NCBI GenBank assembly: GCA_026400435.1
Contig: JAPLOZ010000008.1
Span: 1 to 55,680 of the forward strand
DNA: 55,680 nucleotides
From: Hyphomicrobiales bacterium
GTDB lineage: Bacteria > Pseudomonadota > Alphaproteobacteria > Rhizobiales > Rhizobiaceae
Direction: 5' to 3'
Shown: positions 1 to 8,612 of the stretch, piece by piece
Numbering within the stretch: the first letter of the stretch is position 1
Layout of the letters: each line of letters starts with the position of its first letter
Position numbers and translations under genes: made by a program
The notes under the pieces: generated by a model
What the model was told of the DNA's origin: nothing
Databases searched by the model: none
Seen by the model: only the letters and a program-made list of their open reading frames with translations

Positions 1-231
1 GGCTTCAGATACCGCGACATCCATTCAGAATATTCGGACCAATTGTTGGTCCAAGTCAATTCACTTCCCGAACCCGAACACGTCCTGATGATAGATGCCG
101 TCCTCAATCAGCCACGAGCTTCAACCTGGTCATGACAAACGCTCCGTGTCGATGGGGCACGCCGGCCCGTTGCAACGACTTTATCGTTTGGCGCCGTGCT
201 GACAAGCGTGCGCGAATTGCCCGAGGCAAAC
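1..231. other. left edge, no supported gene
   Basis: I see no convincing gene here. A minus-strand frame ending near position 57 could be read as a short C-terminus, but a stop codon lies about 20 codons upstream. The stretch sits downstream of rplS and its terminator. Confidence 0.4.
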
Positions 232-257
232 AAAAAGGCGGCCGAAGCCGCCTTTTT
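232..257 (-). terminator. rho-independent terminator of rplS
   Basis: A six-base-pair G+C stem (GGCGGC/GCCGCC, 237-242 and 247-252) with a four-base loop is flanked by A5 and T5. On the minus strand it lies 20 bases after the rplS stop codon, in the right orientation to end that transcript. The flanking A and T runs could also let it work in the other direction. Confidence 0.85.
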
Positions 258-277
258 CACAATTCTTGCAGCCAATC

Positions 278-805
278 TTATTCGGCGGCTTCAGTGGCCT
301 TCGCGGCGGCGGCTGCCTTCTCGGCGGCGTCCTGCGCAGCCTTCTCGACGGCAAGCGCCTCGGCTGCGGCGACCTTTTCCGCCTCGAGCCTTGCCTTTTC
401 GGCGAGCATTGCCTCGCGTTCGGCGTCATTCAGCTTGCGGGCGCGCACGCCGGTATTCTCGGTGATGCGGGCCGATTTGCCGCGACGGTCGCGCAGGTAG
501 TAAAGCTTGGCGCGGCGCACCTTGCCGCGGCGCACGATCTCGACGCCCTCGACCAGCGGCGAATAGACCGGGAACACACGCTCCACGCCTTCGCCATAGG
601 AAATCTTGCGGACGGTGAAATTCTCCTGGAAGCCGGAACCGGAGCGGCCGATGACCACGCCCTCATAGGCCTGGACGCGGGTGCGCGAGCCCTCTGTGAC
701 GCGCACCTGGACGCGTACGGTGTCGCCTGGCTGGAATTCCGGCAAAGTGCGCTTGGCTTCGATCTTGGCGGCCTGTTCGGCCTCGAGCTGACGGATGATG
801 TCCAT
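278..805 (-). CDS. rplS: 50S ribosomal protein L19
   Basis: Large-subunit ribosomal protein located near the 30S-50S interface. The translation is 175 aa. The L19 core occupies roughly residues 1-125 ([39 protein letters not shown]). The remainder is an Ala/Glu/Lys-rich, probably helical tail, as is common in Rhizobiales and absent from the roughly 115-aa enterobacterial protein. ATG 805 is chosen because an AAAGAGGA ribosome-binding site precedes it and the protein begins at the expected MDIIRQLE. It belongs functionally with rimM and trmD, but a plus-strand permease gene separates it from them here, so it probably has its own promoter. Confidence 0.97.
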   Translation of the reverse strand: MDIIRQLEAEQAAKIEAKRTLPEFQPGDTVRVQVRVTEGSRTRVQAYEGVVIGRSGSGFQENFTVRKISYGEGVERVFPVYSPLVEGVEIVRRGKVRRAKLYYLRDRRGKSARITENTGVRARKLNDAEREAMLAEKARLEAEKVAAAEALAVEKAAQDAAEKAAAAAKATEAAE

Positions 806-1068
806 CGGATTGGTCCTCTTTCTTGCTTCTCGACAGCCAGAGCGCCCGACGCTCGCCTTGCGGTGCGTAACCGCTCGGCTATGCCACTCCAGCCTGTGGC
901 CGGAAAGCAGGGGCGAATTCACCGTTCTTATTGACGGATCCGGTAGATTTTTCTTCCGGTTCGGGCGGGCACATACAGCGAATCCCGTCGCTTGTAAACC
1001 GCGCCGGACTGTGGGCCATCATGTTACCGCCTTGCACGGCAGGCGTCGCACACCTAAACCACCCGAAC

Positions 1069-1821
1069 ATGACAGTGATCGACGCCGTACTCCTTTTTGC
1101 CGCCGGGTTCGTGTCAAGCGCGGTCAACGCAGTGGCCGGCGGCGGGACATTCATTACCTTTGGTGCCATGTCGCTGGTGGGAGTTCCCCCGATCGCCGCC
1201 AACGCGACCTCTTCCGTCACCCAGTTCCCGGGCTATGTGACCTCCACCCTGGCCTATTGGAAGGACATCAGGACATTCTGGCGCGGCGCGCTGCTGCTGT
1301 GCGCCATCTCGGCGCTCGGCGCGCTGTCGGGTGCGCTTATCCTTCTCGCGCTCGACAATCCATCGTTCCGCTCGCTGGTGCCGTGGCTGCTTATCGCCGC
1401 AACGGCGCTGTTTGCAGCCGGGCCGTGGCTGAAGCCGGCGCAGCGCGAAAGCGATCGCCCGCATGTCGGCTCGGTTTTCGGCGCAGCCGTGCAATTCGCC
1501 ACCGCAGTCTATGGCGGCTTCTTCGGCGCTGGCATGGGTGTGATGATGCTTGCCACGCTCGGCCTGACCCAGCATGGCGACTATCACCGACTGAACGCCC
1601 TGAAGAACATGCTGGCGATGGTAATCGCCGCTATCGCAATCCTGGTCTTCGTCGTGGGCGGGGTCGTGGCCTGGCCGCAGGCGCTCGTCATGCTGCCGGG
1701 TGCCGCGCTTGGTGGCTATGCCGGCGTCTGGCTGGCGCGGCGCGTTCCGCAGTCGATCATGCGCGGCTTCGTGATCTGCGTAGGCTTGTTGCTGGCAGTT
1801 TACTACTTCACGACGGCCTGA
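1069..1821 (+). CDS. TSUP/TauE-SafE family membrane permease
   Basis: Predicted inner-membrane permease of the TauE/SafE (TSUP) family, whose known members export sulfite or organosulfur anions; the substrate here is unknown. The translation is 250 aa with about seven or eight hydrophobic segments. Family hallmarks are an N-terminal [17 protein letters not shown] motif and its internal counterpart [15 protein letters not shown] near residue 145. ATG 1069 is preferred over upstream in-frame starts because the first transmembrane helix begins immediately after it. The gene lies on the opposite strand between trmD and rplS, and its last 14 bases overlap the 3' end of trmD. Confidence 0.85.
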   Translation: MTVIDAVLLFAAGFVSSAVNAVAGGGTFITFGAMSLVGVPPIAANATSSVTQFPGYVTSTLAYWKDIRTFWRGALLLCAISALGALSGALILLALDNPSFRSLVPWLLIAATALFAAGPWLKPAQRESDRPHVGSVFGAAVQFATAVYGGFFGAGMGVMMLATLGLTQHGDYHRLNALKNMLAMVIAAIAILVFVVGGVVAWPQALVMLPGAALGGYAGVWLARRVPQSIMRGFVICVGLLLAVYYFTTA

Positions 1822-2506
1822 ATGGTCCCGGGGTGAGATCGGGACGCCTTTCAGCGGTGAGTTTCTCGGCCTGTTCGCGGCGCCACGCGGCGATCTTTCC
1901 GTGGTTGCCCGAGGTGAGCACGTCGGGGATCGGCAGCTCTTCGAAAACCGCCGGCCTTGTGTAGTGCGGATGTTCGAGCAATCCGTTCTCGAAGCTTTCC
2001 TCGTCTCCGGAGGTCTCGTTGCCCATGACGCCGGGAAGCAGCCTCACGACGGCGTCGAGCAGAACTAGGGCGGCGGGCTCGCCGCCAGACAGGATGTAGT
2101 CCCCGACCGAGACTTCCTCCAGCCCGCGAGAATCGATGACCCGCTGGTCGACACCCTCGAACCGCCCGCACACGATCACCGCACCCGGGCCGGCGGCAAG
2201 CGCGCGCACGCGCGCCTGGTTCAACGGCAGGCCGCGCGGGCTCATCAGCAGGCGCGGGCGTGGATCGCCTGGAGGCGAAGCACCGTCGATGGCCCTCGCG
2301 AGCACGTCGGCGCGCATCACCATGCCGGCGCCGCCGCCAGCCGGCGTGTCATCAACCGTGCGATGCCGGTCCATCGCGAAATCGCGAATCTGGACGGCAT
2401 CGAGCGCCCAGGTTCCGGACTCGAGCGCGCGGCCGGCGAGCGACACTCCAAGCGAACCCGGAAACATTTCGGGATAGAGCGTAAGGACGCTGGCACGGAA
2501 CGTCAC
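1808..2506 (-). CDS. trmD: tRNA (guanine37-N1)-methyltransferase TrmD
   Basis: SPOUT-class enzyme that methylates G37 of tRNAs using S-adenosylmethionine and so prevents +1 frameshifting. The 232-aa protein opens with the family signature [18 protein letters not shown]. It carries the trefoil-knot AdoMet-binding loops in [21 protein letters not shown] and [18 protein letters not shown]. The start is GTG at 2506, inside a four-base GTGA overlap with the rimM stop codon, which indicates translational coupling. Its 3' end overlaps the convergent TSUP gene. Confidence 0.97.
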   Translation of the reverse strand: MTFRASVLTLYPEMFPGSLGVSLAGRALESGTWALDAVQIRDFAMDRHRTVDDTPAGGGAGMVMRADVLARAIDGASPPGDPRPRLLMSPRGLPLNQARVRALAAGPGAVIVCGRFEGVDQRVIDSRGLEEVSVGDYILSGGEPAALVLLDAVVRLLPGVMGNETSGDEESFENGLLEHPHYTRPAVFEELPIPDVLTSGNHGKIAAWRREQAEKLTAERRPDLTPGPFRPS

Positions 2507-3102
2507 CGGTTGCCCCCTGCGTCCTTCGGTCCGCGCGGACGGTCCCTCGCATCGAACCGACGCGGATCGTCGGGCGCGCCGTCCCCGTCGGCATCTTCTG
2601 CAAGGCCGGCGGCGATCGTGTCGACGCGAATGAAGCCGGCGGCGACATCTACCTCCGGCACCGATGCCCGCGAAAACGGGATCAGCAGACCCTTGCGGCC
2701 ATGAAAGGTTATTTCGAGGATGTCGCCCCCGCCAAAATTCTGGATCCCGGTCACCCGCCCTGCGTCAACGCCGGATTCGTCCCGCACCGCAAGCCCGACA
2801 AGGTCAGTATGGTAAAACTCGTCCTCCTCACCGGGCGGCAGCGCCGAGCGGTCGACAAAAAGTTCGATGCCGGTCAGGCTTTCCGCCATCGTGCGGTCGC
2901 TCACTCCCTTGAAGCGCACGACCGCAACCTCGCCGGCGGCTCGTATTGCTGCAACCTCGAACATCCGGCCGTCCCCGGCATGGAGCGGCCCGTAGCTGCC
3001 AAGCGCCAGCGGATCCCCGGTGAAGGTTTTCACGCGCAGTTCGCCCTTTATGCCATGGGCGGCGCCGATGACGGCCATCTGGACGGGTCTCTGAAGCTTC
3101 AC
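2503..3102 (-). CDS. rimM: ribosome maturation factor RimM
   Basis: 16S rRNA processing factor that acts late in 30S assembly by binding S19. The 199-aa protein has the N-terminal RimM barrel ([22 protein letters not shown]) and a PRC-like C-terminal barrel ([12 protein letters not shown]...GGGDILEI). A low-complexity Asp/Arg-rich tail follows, longer than in typical homologues. The start at 3102 is GTG; an ATG at residue 9 is an alternative. It is the first gene of a coupled rimM-trmD pair and is divergent from xerC across 57 bases. The rpsP gene that usually precedes rimM is not in the window. Confidence 0.95.
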   Translation of the reverse strand: MKLQRPVQMAVIGAAHGIKGELRVKTFTGDPLALGSYGPLHAGDGRMFEVAAIRAAGEVAVVRFKGVSDRTMAESLTGIELFVDRSALPPGEEDEFYHTDLVGLAVRDESGVDAGRVTGIQNFGGGDILEITFHGRKGLLIPFSRASVPEVDVAAGFIRVDTIAAGLAEDADGDGAPDDPRRFDARDRPRGPKDAGGNR

Positions 3103-3159
3103 GGGTTGCTAACCTGGTTCATCCAGGATTGACTTATTCCAACCGGATGCCCGCTGCCA

Positions 3160-4092
3160 ATGCAGGAATTTCTCATCCCGGCCAGACCGGAGCTGCAAAT
3201 CGCGCGGCAGGACTGGCTGACCGCACTGGCCAACGAGCGCCGCCTGTCGCCGGAGACCGTGGAAGCCTACGAGCGCGACACGCGGCAGTTCCTGCACTTC
3301 CTGACCGGTCACAACGCCGGGCCACCGGGTCTCTCCGACATCTCGGCCTTGCGCGCTGCCGACCTGCGCGGCTTTCTTGCGCAGCGCCGCAAGGACGGCG
3401 CCGGCGCACGCACCGTCGGTAGGGGTCTGGCCGGCATACGTTCGCTGCTGAGGTTCCTGGAACGCCGAGGCCTCGCGACAGCGGCGGGCGCGACCGCGGT
3501 TCGTGCGCCGCGGCAACCCAAATCCCTTCCCAAGCCGCTAACCGCAAGCGATGCGCGGCGGGTCGTATCCGCCGAGGAGCAACTGGCGCAGGAGCCCTGG
3601 ATCGCCGCCCGGGACGCTGCCGTGCTGACGCTGCTCTACGGGTGTGGCCTGCGCATATCCGAGGCGCTGTCGATCAAGGGCGGCGAGCTGCCAGGCGGCG
3701 GGGTGCTTCGGGTGACCGGCAAGGGCGGCAAGACACGCCTTGTGCCGGTTTTGCCTGCAGCCCAGCAGGCCGTGGCCGAGTACCGCCGGCTCTGCCCGAA
3801 TCACCTGGAGTCTGGCGCACCCCTGTTTCGCGGCGCGCGTGGCGCGAAACTCGATCCGGCCATCGTCCAGCGCGCGATGCGCAAGCTGCGATCGGCGCTC
3901 GACCTGCCGGCCACAGCGACGCCGCATGCGTTGCGCCATTCCTTCGCGACGCATCTGCTCGGTCGCGGCGGCGACCTTCGCACTATCCAGGAGTTGCTCG
4001 GCCACGCAAGCCTGTCGACAACGCAGATCTACACTGGCGTCGATACGGCGAGGCTGCTCGAAATTTATGATTCGGCCCACCCACGCGCCTGA
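3160..4092 (+). CDS. xerC: tyrosine recombinase XerC
   Basis: Site-specific recombinase that acts with XerD at dif to resolve chromosome dimers. The translation is 310 aa, the usual length. An N-terminal core-binding domain covers roughly residues 15-105. The catalytic set of a tyrosine recombinase is complete: Arg165 (YGCGLRISEAL), Lys188 (GKGGK), His256 and Arg259 (HALRH), His282 (LLGHASLSTT) and nucleophile Tyr291. The N-terminal sequence fits XerC rather than XerD, though the distinction from sequence alone is not absolute. No integron, phage or dif-like context is visible nearby, so a housekeeping role is likely. Confidence 0.9.
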   Translation: MQEFLIPARPELQIARQDWLTALANERRLSPETVEAYERDTRQFLHFLTGHNAGPPGLSDISALRAADLRGFLAQRRKDGAGARTVGRGLAGIRSLLRFLERRGLATAAGATAVRAPRQPKSLPKPLTASDARRVVSAEEQLAQEPWIAARDAAVLTLLYGCGLRISEALSIKGGELPGGGVLRVTGKGGKTRLVPVLPAAQQAVAEYRRLCPNHLESGAPLFRGARGAKLDPAIVQRAMRKLRSALDLPATATPHALRHSFATHLLGRGGDLRTIQELLGHASLSTTQIYTGVDTARLLEIYDSAHPRA

Positions 4093-4151
4093 ACCGGCGA
4101 CCTCGGCAGGCGACAAACCACCGCTTCGCGTTAACGGTTTGTCGGCAATTC

Positions 4152-4307
4152 ATGGCTAGTCTTCTGTCTATGAGGAAAGCCCGAGCCATCGCCATCGCAG
4201 ACCGCGTAGCTCCGTTTGCCCTGAAATTGATTTCGGCGGCGAACGTCCTGTTTCTCGCATCGTTCCTGATCGCGCTATCGATCGCGGTCGAAATGGCGCC
4301 CTCCTAG
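4152..4307 (+). CDS. possible small membrane protein
   Basis: A 51-codon frame begins 60 bases after the xerC stop. It encodes a basic N-terminus (MRKAR) followed by a hydrophobic stretch of about 20 residues (ISAANVLFLASFLIALSIAV) that could form one membrane helix. I recognise no family and see no strong ribosome-binding site. It could be chance coding, and the stretch after it up to the mechanosensitive channel gene holds nothing else I can support. Confidence 0.3.
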   Translation: MASLLSMRKARAIAIADRVAPFALKLISAANVLFLASFLIALSIAVEMAPS

Positions 4308-4431
4308 ACAGATCGGGGAACGGGTTGCCGTTGCCGCCGCAAGTATCGCGGCATTCTCAAGGCGTGCTGTCGCTGCCCATCCCCGCGCACGTGCCGTCGG
4401 ACCGCTATTTCCTCTACAGGCGGAACCGATC

Positions 4432-6267
4432 CTAGCTAGCCGCCGGCGCCGGCGCGTCGCCAGTGAGCGGCTTGGGAACCACGCGGATATCGTTGTCGCG
4501 AAACGCCTGGTGCACTGCCTTCAGCACTGCGCGGCGTATTCCCGATACATCGGCCGGCCTGGCGGTGAATTTGCCTCTGACGACCAGCGTTCCATCCTCC
4601 ACATTGGCGATGCCTTGGCTCTTGAACGTTTCGATGATGCCTGGCGACAATTCCGGATCGACGAGCAGGTCCTGTCCGATTTTCTTGAACATCTTGCGGA
4701 CGAGTTCCATGTCGGTATCGAACGACACTCTGAATGCGATCTTCTCGATCGCCCAGTCGCGGCTGAAATTCACCACCTTGCTGATTTGCCCATAGGGGAT
4801 GGTCGCGACCGGTCCGCGCGGATTGCGCAACGTCACCGAGCGTACCGATATCTTCTCAACCGTACCCTTGGCGCCGGACGTTTCGATGTACTCGCCGACA
4901 CGGAAGGCATCATCCAAGAGGAAAAAGAGGCCGGAGACGATATCCTTGACCAGCGTCTGCGAGCCGAAGCCTATGGCGAGCCCAAAAACACTGAGGCCCG
5001 TGATGAGTGGCCAGACATTGACGCCGACCGAAACGAGGATCGACAGCAATGCCATCGCTGCGATGGATGTTTTTCCGACCCAACCGATTAGCGGGACAAG
5101 CGTTCCAAGCCGGGAAGATGGTACGCCGCCGTGGCCGTCGGCCTGGTTTCCATCGCGGTAAGCAATCCGCCCCATGACCGTGCCGAGCAAATTCCAGGCG
5201 AACGCCGCCCCCGTCGTGATCAGCCCGATCTGAAGGGCCTCGGTGGTGATGCTGTGCAGATTGATGCCGAAGCCCGAGGCGAGCGGCGTGGACCAGATGG
5301 CGCCCAGCATCGTGACCATGGCAACCAGCACCGCAAATCGCAATGTCTGCTGCAGGGCGATACCAACGATGGAAGCGCGCACGGCTTCCAGGGCGACGTT
5401 TGCGCGGCTCGCGATCAGTGCGTCGATATGGGGAACCTGGAATACGATCACGACGGTCAGCAGAACGGTGCCGGCAGGAAGCCCGACCCCAAGTGTCGCG
5501 GCGATCTGGGTAGTCGCGAACGTGACCGCAAGGAACCCGGCTATGATCGCGGGCCAGAGACGGGCGAGCCAGTTATGCCAGCGCGCGCGGGGTTTCGATC
5601 CTGCCACTGCCCCGGCCAGCGTCTTGCGGTGGAAAAGCAGGATCAGGATGAACATCGCAAAGGCAGGCAGCACGAAAATCAAGGTTCCAAGAACGTCACG
5701 CAGCCCTGCCCCGGCGTTCCAGAGTTTCAGCGTCGCCATGACCGCCATGCCGAACAGGCCCCACCCGACGGCAATGCAAAGACCCCTCGCGAACCTGCCG
5801 AGGCGTCCACGCCCGAGCGGCGACTTTGTCAGCAACGCATGGAGGGCCTCGAAAACGACCAAACTGAAGGTCGTGGCGATGATCCAGATGCGTAGCGTCC
5901 TGATCGCAAGCCCATCGGCTGACAGGAATCGCTGAACGACAACGCCGGCAACAATGGCAATCAAGGCCGCCCCAAGCAGCGCAGAGAGCTTGCGCCAGGC
6001 GCTTTCGTGCCGCCTGCCGAACCAGCGCCGGCAAAACAGGAAGCCGAAGGCCGTTACGGCAACGACCAGGATGATCTGAAGGGTGAGCGTGACGGCGCTC
6101 GTCCCACCCGCCGCGAAGGATGCGCGCAAGGCATCCATGTCACTGCCGATCGTTCGGAACTGGCCGAAGCGCAAATCAAGGCCGGCGACGAAGCGGTTTA
6201 TCAGTTGTTCGACGCCTGAGACGATCGCTGTAACGTCGTTGGATGCCGTTGAAGTCTCTTCCGCCAT
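4432..6267 (-). CDS. MscS-family mechanosensitive ion channel
   Basis: Large MscS-like channel expected to release solutes through the inner membrane on hypoosmotic shock. The translation is 611 aa, roughly twice the E. coli MscS length. Many hydrophobic segments occupy about residues 60-400. The MscS pore helix and beta domain follow (GLSVFGLAIGFGSQTLVKDIVSGLFFLLDDAFRVGEYIE, about residues 405-445) with a C-terminal alpha/beta domain. ATG 6267 is supported by a GGAGGGGAAC ribosome-binding site; longer upstream starts lack one. It appears to be monocistronic. Confidence 0.9.
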   Translation of the reverse strand: MAEETSTASNDVTAIVSGVEQLINRFVAGLDLRFGQFRTIGSDMDALRASFAAGGTSAVTLTLQIILVVAVTAFGFLFCRRWFGRRHESAWRKLSALLGAALIAIVAGVVVQRFLSADGLAIRTLRIWIIATTFSLVVFEALHALLTKSPLGRGRLGRFARGLCIAVGWGLFGMAVMATLKLWNAGAGLRDVLGTLIFVLPAFAMFILILLFHRKTLAGAVAGSKPRARWHNWLARLWPAIIAGFLAVTFATTQIAATLGVGLPAGTVLLTVVIVFQVPHIDALIASRANVALEAVRASIVGIALQQTLRFAVLVAMVTMLGAIWSTPLASGFGINLHSITTEALQIGLITTGAAFAWNLLGTVMGRIAYRDGNQADGHGGVPSSRLGTLVPLIGWVGKTSIAAMALLSILVSVGVNVWPLITGLSVFGLAIGFGSQTLVKDIVSGLFFLLDDAFRVGEYIETSGAKGTVEKISVRSVTLRNPRGPVATIPYGQISKVVNFSRDWAIEKIAFRVSFDTDMELVRKMFKKIGQDLLVDPELSPGIIETFKSQGIANVEDGTLVVRGKFTARPADVSGIRRAVLKAVHQAFRDNDIRVVPKPLTGDAPAPAAS

Positions 6268-6346
6268 TTGTTCCCCTCCGAGCGGATTGTGCGCTAAGGC
6301 CGCGCGACTTATTGAGTATAGGGGGTCAAGGCCGGAAACAATATGC

Positions 6347-6364
6347 CCGGCGCACAAGCGCCGG
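6347..6364 (-). terminator. hairpin after the DUF2312 gene
   Basis: A perfect seven-base-pair G+C stem (CCGGCGC/GCGCCGG) with an ACAA loop starts 8 bases beyond the DUF2312 stop on the minus strand. The bases that follow are only weakly T-rich, so it may be an imperfect terminator or an RNA 3'-end stabiliser. Confidence 0.4.
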
Positions 6365-6372
6365 CTGTCTGG

Positions 6373-6633
6373 TTAAGCCATTCCGAGTGCAGCCATGTAG
6401 AGATCGAGGATGGCTTCGGCTTCCTGGCGTTCTGCCTGGTCTTGCTTGCGCAGACGTATGATGGCGCGCACGGCCTTGGTGTCGAAGCCCGTCCCCTTCA
6501 TCTCGGCGTATACTTCCTTGATGTCGTCGGCGATCGTCTTCTTCTCTTCCTCCAGGCGCTCGACGCGTTCGATGAAGGCGCGCAACTGGCCGGCGGCAAC
6601 TGTCTGGCTGGTCTCGGCGATCTCGTCGGCCAT
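6373..6633 (-). CDS. GapR-like DUF2312 protein
   Basis: Small DUF2312 protein of 86 aa. The family includes Caulobacter GapR, a nucleoid-associated protein that prefers overtwisted, AT-rich DNA and supports chromosome replication. The sequence shows the family pattern: an N-terminal coiled-coil helix ([36 protein letters not shown]) and then a basic helical segment ([16 protein letters not shown]). ATG 6633 follows a CTCCAGGAG-type ribosome-binding region; an upstream in-frame start would add a non-conserved leader. It lies downstream of the DUF1244 gene with a 108-base gap. Confidence 0.88.
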   Translation of the reverse strand: MADEIAETSQTVAAGQLRAFIERVERLEEEKKTIADDIKEVYAEMKGTGFDTKAVRAIIRLRKQDQAERQEAEAILDLYMAALGMA

Positions 6634-6741
6634 CTTTTTCTCCTGGAGCGTTGGTCCGCGACTCGCGGTCCCGGCTGGGCGTGGGGTTCGATGCCCCAAG
6701 CGGCCCTGAGGGTCAAGGGGCCGTTGGACACCAAGCCCGGC

Positions 6742-7050
6742 TCAATGATCCGCAGGGCGGTTTGCCTCGAATGCTGCCTTCTGCGCGTCCGACGCCTGGG
6801 TCTGGTGCTTCTGCTGCCACTCGACATAGGGCATGCCGTAGATCATCTGGCGCGACTGGTCCTTGGAGAGCGCGACGCCCTGCCCCTCCGCGGCCTCGCG
6901 AACCCAGTTCGACAGGCAGTTGCGGCAGAAGCCGGCAAGGTTCATCAGGTCGATGTTCTGGACGTCGGCGCGCTCGCGCAGGTGTTCGACGAGCCGCCTG
7001 AAGGCAGCCGCCTCGAAGTCGCGCTGTTGGGCTTCGTCAATGCCGGTCAT
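6742..7050 (-). CDS. DUF1244 family protein
   Basis: Conserved alphaproteobacterial/gammaproteobacterial protein of unknown function, 102 aa and predicted soluble. The typical DUF1244 core is visible: a helical N-terminus, then NLAGFCRNCLSNWVREAA with a CxxC-like pair at about residues 62 and 65, then the YGMPYVEWQQKHQ motif. The ATGA start overlaps the stop of the N-formylglutamate amidohydrolase gene by four bases, so the two are almost certainly translated from one transcript. Confidence 0.88.
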   Translation of the reverse strand: MTGIDEAQQRDFEAAAFRRLVEHLRERADVQNIDLMNLAGFCRNCLSNWVREAAEGQGVALSKDQSRQMIYGMPYVEWQQKHQTQASDAQKAAFEANRPADH

Positions 7051-7868
7051 GGCGATACTCCCGATTGCGCTGCAACCGGCCCCGTCCTGGAGCCGAATTG
7101 CCGGACCTCGTGTATATCGGGTCGCCTGTTGATGGCGTCAACGATCGGCGCCAGACGCTCCGCCCAGGCGCCGGCTCCGGCCTCGTCGGCGATCAAGTCC
7201 TGCCTGATCTCGATCAGCGCGTGGGCGAACCCGTTGACGATGGCGTGCTTGTACATCGTGTCGCCGAGCAGGGCGCCATCATAGGGCTCGTTGTCGCCGA
7301 CGACGAGAAGCGGGTCATCGGCCAGCATGTCGATCAGCGGCCGCGCCACGCGGTCGTCGAGGTCCCACAACACGCCGGCGTGCCAGGGGCGCACGTGTCC
7401 CTGCATCACAGGGGTGAAGGAGTGCACCGAGAAGATGAACGGCGGCTCGCCAGAGGCAGCCGCGACCGACGCGATCAGCGCGCCGACGGCGTCGTGATAG
7501 GGACGGTAGAAGCGGTCGAGCCGGCGCTCGCGTTCCTGCGGCGAGATGGGATAGTTGGCCGGCACGACAGTGCCATCATAGAGTTGTCGGATCAGCGTTG
7601 GATCGTCCTCGCCGCGGTTGGGGTCGATCAGCAGGCGCGAGAAGCCGGCAAGGACCGCCGGCGCGCCGGTCTGCTTGGCGAGACGACGCGTCACCGCCTC
7701 GACGCCGATGTCGTAGGCGATATGGCGTTCGAACTCGCTCGCCGGCAGCCCCAGGTCGCCATATTCTTCCGGCAGGTCGCGCCGCGCATGGTCGGCGACG
7801 AGCACAAAGCCGAGACGGCGGTCGCCTTCGAGGAGTTCGAAGGGAGCAAAGGCGGCGGAACGGGTCAT
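7047..7868 (-). CDS. N-formylglutamate amidohydrolase
   Basis: Predicted zinc hydrolase that releases glutamate from N-formylglutamate or a related acylated amino acid. The 273-aa protein carries the family blocks DHARRDLPEEYG, GFSRLLIDPNRG, IFSVHSFTPVM and VGDNEPYDG, including the His/Asp residues expected to hold the metal. ATG 7868 is chosen because the conserved N-terminus begins there; the open frame extends about 79 codons further upstream without similarity. No hut genes adjoin it, so histidine breakdown is not implied by context. It forms an operon with DUF1244. Confidence 0.88.
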   Translation of the reverse strand: MTRSAAFAPFELLEGDRRLGFVLVADHARRDLPEEYGDLGLPASEFERHIAYDIGVEAVTRRLAKQTGAPAVLAGFSRLLIDPNRGEDDPTLIRQLYDGTVVPANYPISPQERERRLDRFYRPYHDAVGALIASVAAASGEPPFIFSVHSFTPVMQGHVRPWHAGVLWDLDDRVARPLIDMLADDPLLVVGDNEPYDGALLGDTMYKHAIVNGFAHALIEIRQDLIADEAGAGAWAERLAPIVDAINRRPDIHEVRQFGSRTGPVAAQSGVSP

Positions 7869-8123
7869 TGTTCGATGCAGGTTTGGGACAAATCCGGGCG
7901 GGGAGGCGGTTTGACGTCGGCGAGCCCGGACAATGCCGTGCTTTGGCCAATCTTTACAAGGAACACTTCGCGTGATGCCGACTAAGATCAGCAGCGCGGC
8001 CGCCCCGACGGGCAAATCGCGGGCAAATCGATTGAAAGCGGGCATTGGGCCGCGTTGACATAGGGCGAGACTTTTCCGAAAAGGTTGCCTGAGATGCTTC
8101 TGCAACCAAACGAGGGTTCAAGG

Positions 8124-8612
8124 ATGGCTCGTGCCGCCGGGCAACGCATTCGCTTTGCGTCGCCCCTGCCGCTGGTTCTCTTTGCCATGTTTGGGCTGTC
8201 TGTGCTTGGCGTGTCGCAGGCACGCGCCGACTTCCGTGTCTGCAATGCGACGCAGAACCTGGTCGGCGTCGGGATCGGCTACCGTGCCAAGGCCGGCTGG
8301 GTGACTGAAGGCTGGTGGCATATCGAGGGCTCGACCTGCAAGACGCTGATCGAGGGCCCTCTGTCATCGAGGTTTTATTATCTTTACGCAGAAGACGCAG
8401 AGCGGGGTGGCCGCTGGGACGGCCCGATCAACATGTGCGTTGCGGAAAAAGAGTTCAAGATCGCCGGGATAAACGACTGTTTCGCGCGCGGATACCAGCG
8501 GGCCGGTTTCCAGGAATATGACACGGGCGAGCAGACGAGCTGGATGGTTCAGCTGACCGACGAGCCTGCAACGGACGGCGAAGCCGCTGTCACGGGACAA
8601 ACCAATCCATGA
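8124..8612 (+). CDS. DUF1036 secreted protein
   Basis: Predicted exported protein of 162 aa. A basic start and hydrophobic stretch (PLPLVLFAMFGLSVLGV) lead to a likely signal peptidase I site at SQARA|DF. The mature part matches DUF1036: FRVCNATQNLVGVGIGYRA, GWWHIEGSTCKTL, RFYYLYAED, and paired cysteines that may form disulfides. ATG 8124 is preferred because it places the signal peptide at the N-terminus; another ATG lies 13 codons upstream. Its stop overlaps the pyk start by four bases, an arrangement that implies co-expression. Function is unknown. Confidence 0.85.
   Translation: MARAAGQRIRFASPLPLVLFAMFGLSVLGVSQARADFRVCNATQNLVGVGIGYRAKAGWVTEGWWHIEGSTCKTLIEGPLSSRFYYLYAEDAERGGRWDGPINMCVAEKEFKIAGINDCFARGYQRAGFQEYDTGEQTSWMVQLTDEPATDGEAAVTGQTNP

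Noticed and set aside
58..120. Short minus-strand reading that looks like a protein C-terminus at the left edge
   Set aside because: A stop codon lies about 20 codons upstream in the same frame.
4310..4434. Plus-strand frame ending in a peptide that looks like a protein C-terminus before the mscS-type gene
   Set aside because: No start codon or family match; probably chance.
6682..6698. T-arm-like hairpin TGGGG-TTCGATG-CCCCA suggesting a tRNA
   Set aside because: No matching acceptor, D or anticodon arm can be folded upstream; the region overlaps the start of the DUF2312 gene.
8055..8078. TTGACA before the DUF1036 gene as a promoter
   Set aside because: No acceptable -10 hexamer at 16-19 bases; a single hexamer is not enough.
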